Source: Acidobacteriaceae bacterium
GTDB taxonomy: Bacteria > Acidobacteriota > Terriglobia > Bryobacterales > Bryobacteraceae
Direction of reading: 5' to 3'
NCBI GenBank assembly: GCA_019240475.1
Contig: JAFAYI010000037.1
Span: forward strand, 1 to 64,000
Length of the DNA: 64,000 nucleotides
Shown here: piece by piece, positions 43,633 through 53,282 of the stretch
How the letters are laid out: each line of letters starts with the position of its first letter
Position numbering within the stretch: position 1 is the first letter of the stretch
Translations under genes and position numbers: made by a program
Notes under the pieces: model-generated
Seen by the model: the letters and a program-made list of their open reading frames with translations, nothing else
Told to the model about the DNA's origin: nothing
The model's database searches: none

Positions 43633-44562
43633 ATGTCTACCGTCGCCGTACCCGACCTCACCACCACCCAGGCGCCCTTCATCGAAGAAGCCCACCACGA
43701 CGGTCGCCTCTTCATCCACCAACCCTACGATCAATACTCCGAACGCAATCACGCCGCCTGGCGCGCGCTCTATGCTCGCATGCTTCCCCGCTGGGAGCGC
43801 TATGCCAATCCCGCATTCCAGAAGGGCATCGCCTCCCTCTGCCTCGATCCCGAGCGTGTCCCTCGTCTTGAAGATGTCAACCGCTTTCTCTGCCCGCTCA
43901 CCGGCTTCCAAGCCAAGCCTGTCAGCGGCTACGTCCCAGCTTTTCTTTTCTTCGATTGCCTGCGCAATCGCGAGTTCCCCACCACCATCACCATCCGGGA
44001 CTCGGCTTCTCTCGACTATCTCCCCGAACCCGACATCTTTCACGACATCGCCGGCCATGTGCCCATGCACACCGATCCCGCCTTTGCCGAAACCCTGGTG
44101 AGATTCGGCGAATGCGCTCACATCGCTGCCGATCTGGCCGATTCCATCAGCGACCTCGATCGCCGCACCGCCGTCATGACCAGCATCGTTCGCGCCATGG
44201 CGCGCTTCTTCTGGTTCACTGTCGAATTCGGTTTGATGGGTCCGCCCCACGGGCTTCGCGTCTATGGCAGCGGCCTGCTGTCGAGCTATGGCGAGATCCG
44301 CCACTGCATCGAATCTTCTGCCGTTCAGCGTCACCCGCTCCAGCTCGAATGGATCGTCAATCAAGCTTTCGAAATCGACCACTACCAGCCCCTGCTGTTC
44401 GTCGCCGATTCCTTCGATCACCTCTACGATTCGGTGCGCCAGCTTGAGCGCTGGGTGAAAGAAGGCAAGCTCAACAATGTCGCTCCGGGCGAGCCGTCTG
44501 TAAATTCCCGCGATCTCGAAAGCTTTATGGCTGCCTCTACACAGCCTCGAGTTCGGCGTTGA
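43633..44562 (+). CDS. phhA: Phenylalanine 4-hydroxylase (aromatic amino acid hydroxylase)
   Basis: 309 aa. Iron ligands are His137 and His142 in IFHDIAGHVPMHTD and probably Glu198 in FWFTVEFGL. Other conserved parts are PVSGYVPAFLFFDCL and LRVYGSGLLSSYGEI. It converts phenylalanine to tyrosine with oxygen and a pterin. The loop between the second His and the Glu is about 15 residues longer than in short bacterial enzymes such as that of Chromobacterium. The 3' end overlaps the convergent epimerase gene by 26 bases. Confidence 0.95.
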   Translation: MSTVAVPDLTTTQAPFIEEAHHDGRLFIHQPYDQYSERNHAAWRALYARMLPRWERYANPAFQKGIASLCLDPERVPRLEDVNRFLCPLTGFQAKPVSGYVPAFLFFDCLRNREFPTTITIRDSASLDYLPEPDIFHDIAGHVPMHTDPAFAETLVRFGECAHIAADLADSISDLDRRTAVMTSIVRAMARFFWFTVEFGLMGPPHGLRVYGSGLLSSYGEIRHCIESSAVQRHPLQLEWIVNQAFEIDHYQPLLFVADSFDHLYDSVRQLERWVKEGKLNNVAPGEPSVNSRDLESFMAASTQPRVRR

Positions 44563-45487
44563 CCCTTTCCTTGAAATAGTCGATTGTTTTCGCCAAGCCC
44601 TCTTCGAGCGAAATCCCCGGTTCCCACTTTAAGATTCTTTTCGCCTTTGAAATGTCCGGCTGCCGCTTCTTCGGGTCGTCCTGCGGAAGGTCTCTGAATT
44701 CGATCCCCTGCTCGTCGCCGAGCTGTTTTCGGATCAACTCCGCGAACTCCAGAATCGTCATCTCAGCCGGGTTGCCCAGGTTCACCGGTTCTCGCTCGTC
44801 CGATTCGCTCAAGCGCAGCAGTCCTTCCACTAAATCCGACACGTAGCAGAAACTGCGTGTCTGCGATCCGTTGCCAAAGACCGTCAATTTCGCGCCCCGT
44901 AACGCCTGATCGATGAACGCCGGCACAACGCGACCGTCGTTCAGAGCCATCCGCGGTCCGTATGTATTGAAGATCCGGGCGATATTTGTCCGCACTCCAT
45001 GCACCCGGTTGTAAGCCATCGTCAACGCTTCCGCGTACCGCTTGCTCTCGTCGTAGCAGGAGCGCAGTCCCACAGGATTTACGTTGCCCCAATAGGTCTC
45101 CGCCTGCGGATGCACCAGCGGGTCGCCGTACGCCTCCGACGTCGAAGTGAGCAGAAATCTCGCGCGCCGCCGCACCGCTAGCTCCAGCATGTTGCGCGTT
45201 CCCGTCGAACCCGATTCAAGCGTCTCTATCGGATGCTTCAGATAAAAAACTGGGCTTGCCAGCGACGCCAAATGAAACACCCGGTCGACGTCCCCGGTCA
45301 CATCGAGCGGAGTGCAAACGTCATGCTCCACAAACTCGAACCGCTGCTCTTTAAGTAGATGCTCGATGTTTCTGCGGCTGCCGGTTATCAATGTATCGAG
45401 CGCCAATACTTCGTGGCCTTCTTCAATCAAGCGATCACACAAGTGTGATCCAATGAAGCCAGCGGCTCCTGAGATTACATATCGCAC
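44537..45487 (-). CDS. UDP-glucuronate decarboxylase-type NAD-dependent epimerase (SDR)
   Basis: 316 aa. NAD-binding loop SGAAGFIGSHLCDRLIEEGH, catalytic region TSTSEAYGDPLVHPQAETYWG and CYDESKRYAEALT (Tyr-x3-Lys), and RIFNTYGPRM. The E-T-Y-W-G-N-V-N segment is characteristic of UDP-xylose synthase, which makes UDP-xylose from UDP-glucuronate. It supplies a sugar for envelope polysaccharide. Confidence 0.9.
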   Translation of the reverse strand: MRYVISGAAGFIGSHLCDRLIEEGHEVLALDTLITGSRRNIEHLLKEQRFEFVEHDVCTPLDVTGDVDRVFHLASLASPVFYLKHPIETLESGSTGTRNMLELAVRRRARFLLTSTSEAYGDPLVHPQAETYWGNVNPVGLRSCYDESKRYAEALTMAYNRVHGVRTNIARIFNTYGPRMALNDGRVVPAFIDQALRGAKLTVFGNGSQTRSFCYVSDLVEGLLRLSESDEREPVNLGNPAEMTILEFAELIRKQLGDEQGIEFRDLPQDDPKKRQPDISKAKRILKWEPGISLEEGLAKTIDYFKERVNAELEAV

Positions 45488-45536
45488 GTTTCTTTCATGC
45501 TACTAGAAACCTATCTCTATTTCGCCGCTGCCTAGC

Positions 45537-47393
45537 ATGCCTTATTACCTGATCGCGGCACGTTTGGTGCTGCTCGCCCTCATACTGGCTTCGCTTTCTC
45601 TATTCTGGCTGAGATTCCGCATCGTCCTCGATCGCATCCTCCAGGCCCCACCGGATGCGGATTTCCAGCTCCGCCCCATCGCGCGCCGCGCCTGGAGCTT
45701 CTTTTGGGACGTGCTCTGTCAGGCTAAGGTGATACGCGAACGCCCGCTCCCGGGTCTCGCCCACGCCTTCGTTTTCTGGAGCTTTTGCGCCTTCGCGCTC
45801 GTCACGATCAACCACATCGCCTCCGGCTTCGGGTTCCAGCTTTTCCACCGTAAATCGGCCTTCGGCGCGTTCTATTTCTGGTTCGCTTTTTGCTTCGCCG
45901 CCCCCTGCGCCGTCTCTATCGCCTACCTCGCGTTTCGCCGATTTGTGATCCGTCCGAAATGGCTCGGCCCGCTCTCTTATGAGTCCGGCCTCATCGCTCT
46001 CTTGATTTTTCTGTTGATGATCACCTACATGCCGGCTTGGTGGGTGCCTGAAACCTCGCTCGCGGGCCGTGTTCTGTGGTGGTCTCACACCTTAACCTTG
46101 CTCGTATTTCTCCCGCTCATACCGCATACAAAACACCTGCATCTTGTTTTGAGCCCCTTTACCATCTTTCTTGACCGAAGCGGCTTTAGCCACATCCCGC
46201 CGCTTCATGGCGACGACGACTTCGGCCTTGTATCCGGCAAAGACATCACGCGCATCACCGCGCTCCAGGCTTACTCTTGCGTCGAGTGCGGTCGCTGCAC
46301 CGAGCACTGTCCCGCCAACAACACCGGCAAGGAACTAAATCCCAAACTCATCGCGCTCAACCTCCGGCTGTATCTCAACCAATACGGCAATCGCAGCGAA
46401 ACTCCCATCCTCGAAGCCACCGTGTCGCAGAAGGCCATCTTCCAATGCACCACCTGCGGCGCCTGCGAATACCAGTGTCCCGTCGGCATTCAGCACCTGC
46501 CCATGATCGTCGGCCTTCGCCGCGGCGCCGTCAATACCGGCATGTGGGAAGACGACTATGGCACCAAGCTCTTCCTGAATCTGGAGCGCAACGGCAACGC
46601 CATGGGGTTCTCCCAATCGGAGCGCGATAAATTCATCGTCAAGCAGGAATTCCCCACCTTCGATGGCTCCCAGGAATACTGCCTCTGGCTCGGCTGCATG
46701 GGCGCCTACGATCCGCGCGGCCGCGAGATCGTCTCCTCTTTAGCAACCATCATGCGCCACCTCGGCGCGTCCTTCGGTGTCTTAAAAAAAGAACGCTGCA
46801 CCGGCGACCCCGCCCGCCGCCTGGGCAACGACCTCGTCTTCGATCAGCTTGTTGAATCCAATCTCGGCGCGCTCCAACAGGCCGCCGTAAAGAAAATCGT
46901 GTCCATCTGCCCCCATTGCGTCCGCACCATTGCTGAAGACTGGCAACAGCATCCGCAGTTTTCAATCGAGCATCACAGCGAATTCCTCGCCCGCCACGCC
47001 GCCCAACTTCCCTCCACTGGCGTTTCGGAGCGCATCGTGTTCCATGACCCCTGCTATCTCGGCCGCTATCGCAACATCTACGACGAGCCGCGCCAGGTCA
47101 TCGCCCGCTCTGCACAGGTCGTCGATCCTCCTCGTGCCCGTCAGCGTTCTTTTTGCTGCGGCGCCGGCGGCGGGCTCGTCTTCCTCGGCGAAGAAACCGG
47201 CCAGCGGGTCAATCACGCCCGCGCCCAGGAACTCGCTGCCACCGGCGCCGGCGCTATTGCTACCGCATGCCCGTTCTGCAACAGCATGTTTCGAGACGCT
47301 CTCGGAACCGCCGCCGATGCCCCTAAGCTCCTCGACATCGCTCAAATTGCCGCCGCCGGGCTCGAACCCTCCCCGATCAGTCCTAGCGCTTAG
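45537..47393 (+). CDS. Membrane-bound FeS oxidoreductase with CCG domains (HdrD/FadF-like)
   Basis: 618 aa. The N-terminal about 235 residues contain five or six membrane helices, like the NarI-like heme/quinone domain. Two [4Fe-4S] motifs follow (CVECGRCTEHCP, CTTCGACEYQCP), then two CCG domains (LGCMGAYDPRG; HDPCYLGRYRNIYDEPR and FCCGAGGG). Such proteins pass electrons between an electron-transfer flavoprotein or dehydrogenase and the quinone pool, for example during acyl-CoA oxidation. No EtfAB genes are adjacent, so the partner lies elsewhere. Confidence 0.9.
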   Translation: MPYYLIAARLVLLALILASLSLFWLRFRIVLDRILQAPPDADFQLRPIARRAWSFFWDVLCQAKVIRERPLPGLAHAFVFWSFCAFALVTINHIASGFGFQLFHRKSAFGAFYFWFAFCFAAPCAVSIAYLAFRRFVIRPKWLGPLSYESGLIALLIFLLMITYMPAWWVPETSLAGRVLWWSHTLTLLVFLPLIPHTKHLHLVLSPFTIFLDRSGFSHIPPLHGDDDFGLVSGKDITRITALQAYSCVECGRCTEHCPANNTGKELNPKLIALNLRLYLNQYGNRSETPILEATVSQKAIFQCTTCGACEYQCPVGIQHLPMIVGLRRGAVNTGMWEDDYGTKLFLNLERNGNAMGFSQSERDKFIVKQEFPTFDGSQEYCLWLGCMGAYDPRGREIVSSLATIMRHLGASFGVLKKERCTGDPARRLGNDLVFDQLVESNLGALQQAAVKKIVSICPHCVRTIAEDWQQHPQFSIEHHSEFLARHAAQLPSTGVSERIVFHDPCYLGRYRNIYDEPRQVIARSAQVVDPPRARQRSFCCGAGGGLVFLGEETGQRVNHARAQELAATGAGAIATACPFCNSMFRDALGTAADAPKLLDIAQIAAAGLEPSPISPSA

Positions 47394-47480
47394 TACTAAT
47401 TCAGTACTGGAACCGTATTTCTCCTGTAGCAAGCAAAATTTATTCGCTATACCATGAAAATCTCTTGGGGGTAGCAGTAA

Positions 47481-49859
47481 GTGCCGCGAGTAATTCCGTT
47501 TTGTTTCCTATTTGCGCTATCCGCGCTGCCGATTTTTCCACAACAGTATCCAATCCCGCTGCAGCCGGACTTTTCTAGTTCCGCCTACGGGTCGGCTAAC
47601 ACTTACAACGGTCGCGACGGAAGTGCCTTGGGGGGTCCTCCTAACTCGCAGCCCATGACCCCTGGCTATTTCCAATGCACGAAATATGCTTGGGGAAGAA
47701 TATACGAAAAAACTGCTGGTCGAGTTACCTTGCCCAATTGGGGAAATGCTTCGAAATGGCCGACTACGAGCCAGATTCCGCAAGCGAACTCCATAGCCAT
47801 TTGGTCGGGCGGCTCGAAAGGTGACGGCCACGCTGTTGTTATCGAAGACATTGTTCATCCCGCGGGCTATGACGTGGCCATCATTTCACAAGCAAATTTT
47901 GCCTACAACAGTGAATGGGACGGTTTTTCCGCTGTGGCCGTCAGCAAACTCGGCGGCATGCTCGGTTCGCACTATACATTTCAGGGGTACATCTATCCCA
48001 GCGCCTACAACCAAAACGTCTTCCAAGGCTATCTCGAAAACACCGATTTCAACGTCACCATACCAGGTCAAACCACTATTAAAGGTTGGGCCTACGATCC
48101 GCTGAACTCCGACTCACCCATCAACGTCGATATTTACGACTACAGCACCTATGTCACGACCGTCCAAGCCAACCTGCCGCGGCAGGACCTGGCCACCGCA
48201 GGCAAAGGTAACGGCGCGCACGGGTTCTTATATTCACCTGGCTGGACAGACGGCCAAACGCACCTCATCACAGCCGTAATCTCCTCTGCGCCCTATTACC
48301 TCACCAATCTCCCAACCGCAACCCTGCCTTTTCAAGCGGGCGCTCCTTCCGGACCGACTTACGAAGGCTTCCTGGATTACGCCCAATGCGATCGGATCTA
48401 TGGATGGGTCTGGGAACCCGCCCAGCCAAGCCTCGCGTTATCCGTGGATATCTTCTCCGACAGCTCGTATGTCACGACCCTAACCGCCAATCAGTTGAGA
48501 ACTGATCTGAAGAGAGGAACTAATAACTACGGCTTCAGCTTCGCTACGCCTTCCGCTTTACAAGACGGCAATTCGCATAAAATCACCGCCCAAGTGCACG
48601 ACACCAGCTATTCGGTCGTGAATACCCAGCGCTTGAACTGCTCGGGCTCCGGGTCCAATCCCAGTAATCCTGGCAACCCCGGAGACCCCGCCTATCTCGG
48701 CTATCTCGATCACGCCGATTGCAACACCATCTATGGCTGGGTGTGGGACGCCAACCAACCGAATACACCCTTAAGCGTCGACGTGCTCGCGGACGGTAAT
48801 GTCATTGCAACCCTGCAAGCCAACCAAACACGTCCGGATCTGGTGGGCCATTTCGGCAACGGACAGCATGGATTTTCGCTTTCGCCTCCCGCCAATCTCC
48901 AAGACGGCAACGCGCACAGCATAACCGCCCGAGTTAGTTCCACTAGCTTCATGTTGACTAATACTCAATCCCTGGCTTGCTCTAACAGCTCGACCTTTCA
49001 GGGTTTTTTGGATCATGCGGATTGCGGCAATATTTACGGCTGGGCCTATGATTCCTCGCAGCCTGATTCTTCCTTGAATGTCTACCTATACGACAACGGC
49101 AACTTACTGACTGAGCTTGATGCCAACCAATACCGCCCGGACTTGCAAGCCGCCAACAAAGGGAACGGCTATCACGGGTTTACGTTTGATCCGGGTTTCA
49201 ATGATGGTCAAAGCCACAACATCACGGCCGAGGTGGCGAACTCCACCTTCAACCTTGTTAACTCGACACAGTCGTTCACCTGCACCGCGCAAAACGGCTA
49301 TCCCGTCGGCGCCGGCTCCGCCAATCCCCAGGTTTGGCAGGACGCGTTCAATCGAAACGATTATGCGGCCTATGCGCTGACGCCCACGGACAACCCGGTT
49401 ACGCCACTGGGCTTGGGTTGTATTCAGTATTTCAAGGACAATCAAACTCAGCAGGAAACCGACGTGCTCACCCAAACCGGTTGCGCCGGGACGGTCTACG
49501 GCATATACGGCGGAATGTGGACGAAATACACTCAGATTGGCGGTCCGGCAAGCGCAATTGGATATCCCGCCAATGATCGTCAGCAGTCCACCAGCTCTAC
49601 TGGCCTCGCCTACCAATGGCAAATCATCCAGGACGCGAACGGTAATCAGACCGAGCTCGTTCAGTACAACGCCGGCACGTACGCTCTGTACGCGGGTATG
49701 CTGGCGGGGTGGGCTTCGCAAGATTACGGTTCGGGACTCTTAGGACTACCCACCAGTGACGAAAGCGATTTGACCTCGGATTGGAAGATCCAATACTTCC
49801 AGGGTGGCTACATCGAATACCAGCTCTCCACCGGACAGTACTCGATAACGTACAACTGA
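47481..49859 (+). CDS. Secreted CHAP amidase with four tandem repeats and LGFP-like C-terminus
   Basis: 792 aa with GTG start. Signal peptide (about 1-21), then a CHAP domain with Cys66 (GYFQCTKYAWGR) and His117 (SKGDGHAVVIED). Four related domains of about 100 aa follow (about 180-280, 292-388, 402-495, 500-590), each with an opening Y-G-W-V/A-W/Y-D, a middle N-x-x-R-x-D-L and a closing DGxxHxITA. The C-terminus (about 620-792) has LGFP-type repeats (QIGGPASAIGYPANDRQ; GSGLLGLPTSDE), which bind cell walls in actinobacteria. It is probably an extracellular peptidoglycan hydrolase. Confidence 0.88.
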   Translation: MPRVIPFCFLFALSALPIFPQQYPIPLQPDFSSSAYGSANTYNGRDGSALGGPPNSQPMTPGYFQCTKYAWGRIYEKTAGRVTLPNWGNASKWPTTSQIPQANSIAIWSGGSKGDGHAVVIEDIVHPAGYDVAIISQANFAYNSEWDGFSAVAVSKLGGMLGSHYTFQGYIYPSAYNQNVFQGYLENTDFNVTIPGQTTIKGWAYDPLNSDSPINVDIYDYSTYVTTVQANLPRQDLATAGKGNGAHGFLYSPGWTDGQTHLITAVISSAPYYLTNLPTATLPFQAGAPSGPTYEGFLDYAQCDRIYGWVWEPAQPSLALSVDIFSDSSYVTTLTANQLRTDLKRGTNNYGFSFATPSALQDGNSHKITAQVHDTSYSVVNTQRLNCSGSGSNPSNPGNPGDPAYLGYLDHADCNTIYGWVWDANQPNTPLSVDVLADGNVIATLQANQTRPDLVGHFGNGQHGFSLSPPANLQDGNAHSITARVSSTSFMLTNTQSLACSNSSTFQGFLDHADCGNIYGWAYDSSQPDSSLNVYLYDNGNLLTELDANQYRPDLQAANKGNGYHGFTFDPGFNDGQSHNITAEVANSTFNLVNSTQSFTCTAQNGYPVGAGSANPQVWQDAFNRNDYAAYALTPTDNPVTPLGLGCIQYFKDNQTQQETDVLTQTGCAGTVYGIYGGMWTKYTQIGGPASAIGYPANDRQQSTSSTGLAYQWQIIQDANGNQTELVQYNAGTYALYAGMLAGWASQDYGSGLLGLPTSDESDLTSDWKIQYFQGGYIEYQLSTGQYSITYN

Positions 49860-49936
49860 TCGGGTTCTCTCTGGAAACCCAAGCGGCCTCGTAGTCTCGC
49901 TCGCATCCGCGCGCCCGCTGCCCGCATCCCCACAAC

Positions 49937-50725
49937 ATGGACTTACAACTCGCAGGCAAGCGCGCGCTCATCACAGGATCTACCGCCGGTATCGGTTACG
50001 CCATCGCTGAAGCTCTCGCCACGGAAGGCGCTCGCGTCATCGTCAACGGCCGCACTGCGCCGCGCGTAGATGCCGCCGTATCCAAGCTCCGCGCCGCGTT
50101 CGGCGAGGTGCACGGTCTCACCGCCGATCTCGGCTCTCCCGATGGCGTTCGTCAAGCCGTCTCGCAATTTCCCGAAGTCGAGATCCTCGTCAATAACCTC
50201 GGCATCTTCGAACCCAAGCCCTTCGAAGAAATTCCCGACGAGGACTGGCGCCGCTTCTTTGAGGTCAACGTCCTGAGCGGCGTACGCCTCAGTCGCCACT
50301 ACCTGCCTCTCATGAAAGAAAAGAACTGGGGCCGCATCCTCTTCATCTCAAGCGAGTCCGGCCTCCAGATTCCCGCCGAAATGATTCACTACGGGATGAC
50401 CAAGACCGCGCAACTCGCCGTCGCTCGCGGCCTCGCCGAAACCACCACCGCGACAGGCGTCACCGTCAACTCCGTGCTTCCCGGCCCCACCGCTTCTGAA
50501 GGGGTCACCGAATTCGTCCAAAACTTGGCTGCTTCGAAAAACTCCACCCGCGCCGATATCGAGCGCGACTTCTTCGAACACATCCGTCCCACTTCTATCC
50601 TCAAGCGCTTCGAATCGCCTGAAGAAATCGCCGCCGTGGTCGCCTTTCTCGCGAGTCCGCTTTCTTCGGCCATCAATGGAGCCGCCGTTCGCGCCGATGG
50701 CGGCGTGGTTCGCTCCATCGGATAG
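49937..50725 (+). CDS. Short-chain dehydrogenase/reductase
   Basis: 262 aa. Cofactor loop ALITGSTAGIGYAIAEAL, NNLG motif (VNNLGIFE), catalytic Ser in ISSESG and Tyr/Lys in YGMTK, and a C-terminal DGGV segment. NADPH preference is suggested by NGRT after strand 2. Family members reduce 3-oxoacyl or sugar-like ketones; no substrate evidence here. The gene stands alone. Confidence 0.92.
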   Translation: MDLQLAGKRALITGSTAGIGYAIAEALATEGARVIVNGRTAPRVDAAVSKLRAAFGEVHGLTADLGSPDGVRQAVSQFPEVEILVNNLGIFEPKPFEEIPDEDWRRFFEVNVLSGVRLSRHYLPLMKEKNWGRILFISSESGLQIPAEMIHYGMTKTAQLAVARGLAETTTATGVTVNSVLPGPTASEGVTEFVQNLAASKNSTRADIERDFFEHIRPTSILKRFESPEEIAAVVAFLASPLSSAINGAAVRADGGVVRSIG

Positions 50726-50731
50726 AGAAAA

Positions 50732-50756
50732 GGGCCGAGACTCTTCGCCCCGGCCC
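50732..50756. terminator. Possible bidirectional terminator between convergent genes
   Basis: GGGCCG (50732-50737) can pair with CGGCCC (50751-50756) around a 13-base loop, in the 57-base gap between two convergent genes. There is no clear T-run on the plus strand, so it is only a weak candidate. Confidence 0.3.
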
Positions 50757-50782
50757 GTCTGAATGGCGCATCTACTGCGAGA

Positions 50783-53167
50783 TCAGTGGTTGGTGTCCTT
50801 GGTGTTCTTCGGCTTCTCCTCTTTCTTTTCTGAGGGAGGAGCTTGCCTCGCCGGCGCCGGTGCGGGCTTCGCTTCCGGCCTCGCCGGCGGATTGGCTGGC
50901 CGCGCTTCGGGCGCCGGTCGGTTCGGTGGAGCGCCGTGTGCTGGCTCCGCGGGCCGCTCTGCAGGTCGGGCGGGAGCAGGCTGCGCTGTCGGTCGCTCCG
51001 GTGGCCGTGCAGGCGCCGGTGCCGGCGCTCGCGCGGCAGGGCGCTCCTCGGGCCGCGCCGGAGCCGGCTGCGGTGTCCTTGCCGCCGGTTGTGCGGGCCG
51101 CTCTTCCGGTCTCGCCGATGGCGGCGGGGGTGGGGTTCGCCCTGCTGGTTGTGTAGGCCGCGCTTCGGGTGCCGGCCGTGTCTCGGCAGGCGCGGGCCGC
51201 GTCTCAGCAGCCGGCCGATTCGGAGGCGCCCCATGAGCCGCCGGTTGCGCCGGCCGTGTCTCAGGCGCCGGTCTAGCTTCCGGTCTCGCCGGTGGAGGTT
51301 GCGGAGCTCTCGCTGCGGGCTGAGGCGCAGGTCGCGTCTCCGCAGGAGTTGGCCGCGTGTCGGCAGCTGGACGATTCGGTGGCGCCCCATGAGCCGCTGG
51401 CTGTGCCGGCTCACTCCCGCGTCCCGGCTGAGCTGGCGGTTGCCCGCCTCGCGCCGCCGGTTGATTTTCTGGCGCTCCTGGCCGCCCCGGTCCCGCTGGC
51501 GTTACATGTCCAGGCTGCGGCACTGTGCCGGGCCGCGCCGCTACAACCGGATTCCCTACTCGCGCGCCCGGATGCACCGCTACTGGCCTTGCTGCTGGCG
51601 CGCTCGCCACTCTCACTGCGGGCGCGGCATGCGGCGGAGGCACCGCGCGGCGCATCTCCGCATGGTTCAACGGTTGTCCGCTACTCGCGTGCTGTTGCAA
51701 ATATTGCTGCCGTGCTGCAAACGACGCCGGTGGTGCTGGCGGCGTCACCCGAGCCACCACCTGCCGTTGCATCACTTGCGCCGGCGGACGCGCCGCTGCC
51801 CGTCCTCCCGCGGTCGGCGTCAAAGCCTGCCGCGTCGGCGCAACCGGCGGCGCCGTCACGCGCGCTGTCTGGATTCTGGCCACTGCGGCCGCGGGCACCG
51901 GTCTCGCCAATTGCCTTACCGCGCCTCCGCTTGCGAACGCGCTCTGCGGCATCGCGAGCACCGCGTTCGGCGCCCTGGTATTCACAAACGTCTCGTTGTA
52001 AACCGTATGGTTCACATACACCGTGTTGTATACGTTCGTGATATTTACATTCGTCACCCGCGTGTTGTACACGTTCACGTCGCTGAAGTATCTCTGGCTG
52101 CATACATAAGGCGGCGTGTAAACTTCGCCGAATCCTAGCGCCACCCACCCGAGCGATGCGCCTCCGCCGATTCCCACCGAGACTCCAAAGCCCGACCCTC
52201 CGAACCAGGCCACCATAGCCGGCGCATAATACGGGCGGGAACTCGCTACTCGCGGTCCCGGGCACCAGCCCCATCGGCCGCTGATAAACGCCCAACGTCC
52301 GTAATGGAACGGTGCAAAGCCCCAGCTCGTGTCGTCCACCCACGTCCATCCCCAGGGATCCTCCCACATCCAATGACCGTAGTGATACGGCGCCCACCCC
52401 GCTTCTACCTGGCGCGGATACCATACTGGTCCGTAGTCCCCCGACTCTTGCCAATCTCCGTTGTCGTCTAGATCTTCATAGCCGATCACCGACGGCGCCA
52501 CATACCGTTCTGCTGCCAGATGCGCCTCGTGCGCGTCCCTCTGTATGCTCCAATTGTCGAAATCGTCCGGCGCCGGTGCGCTCTCCACGTCGTACGAAAG
52601 CTGGTCCGTCCCCGATATGTTCGCGCTCTCGTTCTGGTTCAACAGGAACGATTGGCCGCCGCCCGTCACCTGCGCTTCTCCATCCCGAACCACTGCGTAA
52701 CTCCAAGCGCCGTTCGGGTCCACGCGAAACCGGTACGTTCCGTTCTGCAGCAGCGTCACCGCCCCATTCGGCGTGTCCACTTCGAATACCTGGTCGGAAC
52801 TGAAATTTCGAAGCCGAATGTACATATCGCCTTCGGTCATCTTCATCTGAACCGCTTGATCGCTCAGGTTCAAGAACCCGAAGCTCGTCTGCGATCCCAT
52901 CCGGATCACAGCCACATCCATGTGCAATTCCGCCTGTGCCCCGGTATCCGTGTATAAATAATCTCCGGTCGTGAACGGACGATTTACCACGGCCGGCGCC
53001 CAATCGTCCACGCCCGCCGGTTCCATCGACACGTTCCCGTTCATGTAGTTCAGCCGCGCTACCCGAGTCGGCGGATCGTCCTGCGCCGCGGCTCCCCACG
53101 CAAACAGCCCAACTAGGCCTGCCGCGATTACCGCTTTCCTTGCCACCCTTCCAAGTGCCTGCACCAT
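50783..53167 (-). CDS. FecR/DUF6600 (YXWGXW) exported protein with long Pro/Ala-rich tail
   Basis: 794 aa. Signal peptide (about 1-28), FecR-like jelly roll (about 35-190: GDYLYTDTGAQAELHMD, FEVDTPNGAVTLLQNGTYRF), then aromatic YXWGXW-type repeats (about 255-320: YHYGHWMWEDPWGWTWVDD, FHYGRWAFISGRWGW). The last about 300 residues are Pro/Ala/Arg-rich, with repeated R-P-A-x-E-x-R-P-A-P blocks. FecR domains here are not accompanied by a sigma factor. It is probably a large envelope-associated protein with a wall-spanning disordered tail. Confidence 0.85.
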   Translation of the reverse strand: MVQALGRVARKAVIAAGLVGLFAWGAAAQDDPPTRVARLNYMNGNVSMEPAGVDDWAPAVVNRPFTTGDYLYTDTGAQAELHMDVAVIRMGSQTSFGFLNLSDQAVQMKMTEGDMYIRLRNFSSDQVFEVDTPNGAVTLLQNGTYRFRVDPNGAWSYAVVRDGEAQVTGGGQSFLLNQNESANISGTDQLSYDVESAPAPDDFDNWSIQRDAHEAHLAAERYVAPSVIGYEDLDDNGDWQESGDYGPVWYPRQVEAGWAPYHYGHWMWEDPWGWTWVDDTSWGFAPFHYGRWAFISGRWGWCPGPRVASSRPYYAPAMVAWFGGSGFGVSVGIGGGASLGWVALGFGEVYTPPYVCSQRYFSDVNVYNTRVTNVNITNVYNTVYVNHTVYNETFVNTRAPNAVLAMPQSAFASGGAVRQLARPVPAAAVARIQTARVTAPPVAPTRQALTPTAGGRAAARPPAQVMQRQVVARVTPPAPPASFAARQQYLQQHASSGQPLNHAEMRRAVPPPHAAPAVRVASAPAARPVAVHPGARVGNPVVAARPGTVPQPGHVTPAGPGRPGAPENQPAARGGQPPAQPGRGSEPAQPAAHGAPPNRPAADTRPTPAETRPAPQPAARAPQPPPARPEARPAPETRPAQPAAHGAPPNRPAAETRPAPAETRPAPEARPTQPAGRTPPPPPSARPEERPAQPAARTPQPAPARPEERPAARAPAPAPARPPERPTAQPAPARPAERPAEPAHGAPPNRPAPEARPANPPARPEAKPAPAPARQAPPSEKKEEKPKNTKDTNH

Positions 53168-53282
53168 GCAGTGGTGCCTCCTTTTCCAGATAGATGAGGC
53201 CCTCCCTGGGGTCGTTACCAGGTATGCCTTTCGCCCTGGTGTTCTAAATCAAAATTAATTGCCGAAACGCGTATTCGAATTG

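Noticed and set aside
43348..44421. 357-aa minus-strand frame across phhA
   Set aside because: Shadow of phenylalanine hydroxylase, whose motifs are complete on the other strand.
47396..47420. Repeated AGTACT near the end of the FeS oxidoreductase gene
   Set aside because: Two self-complementary hexamers in a short stretch; no operator family or hairpin of useful stability.
48360..49300. Roughly 300-base periodicity that could be a DNA repeat array
   Set aside because: It is the protein-level repeat of the CHAP gene, with diverged DNA; not a CRISPR or satellite.
50843..52138. 431-aa plus-strand Arg/Pro-rich frame
   Set aside because: Opposite to the repeat-rich tail of the FecR/YXWGXW gene; composition is an effect of GC-rich repeats.
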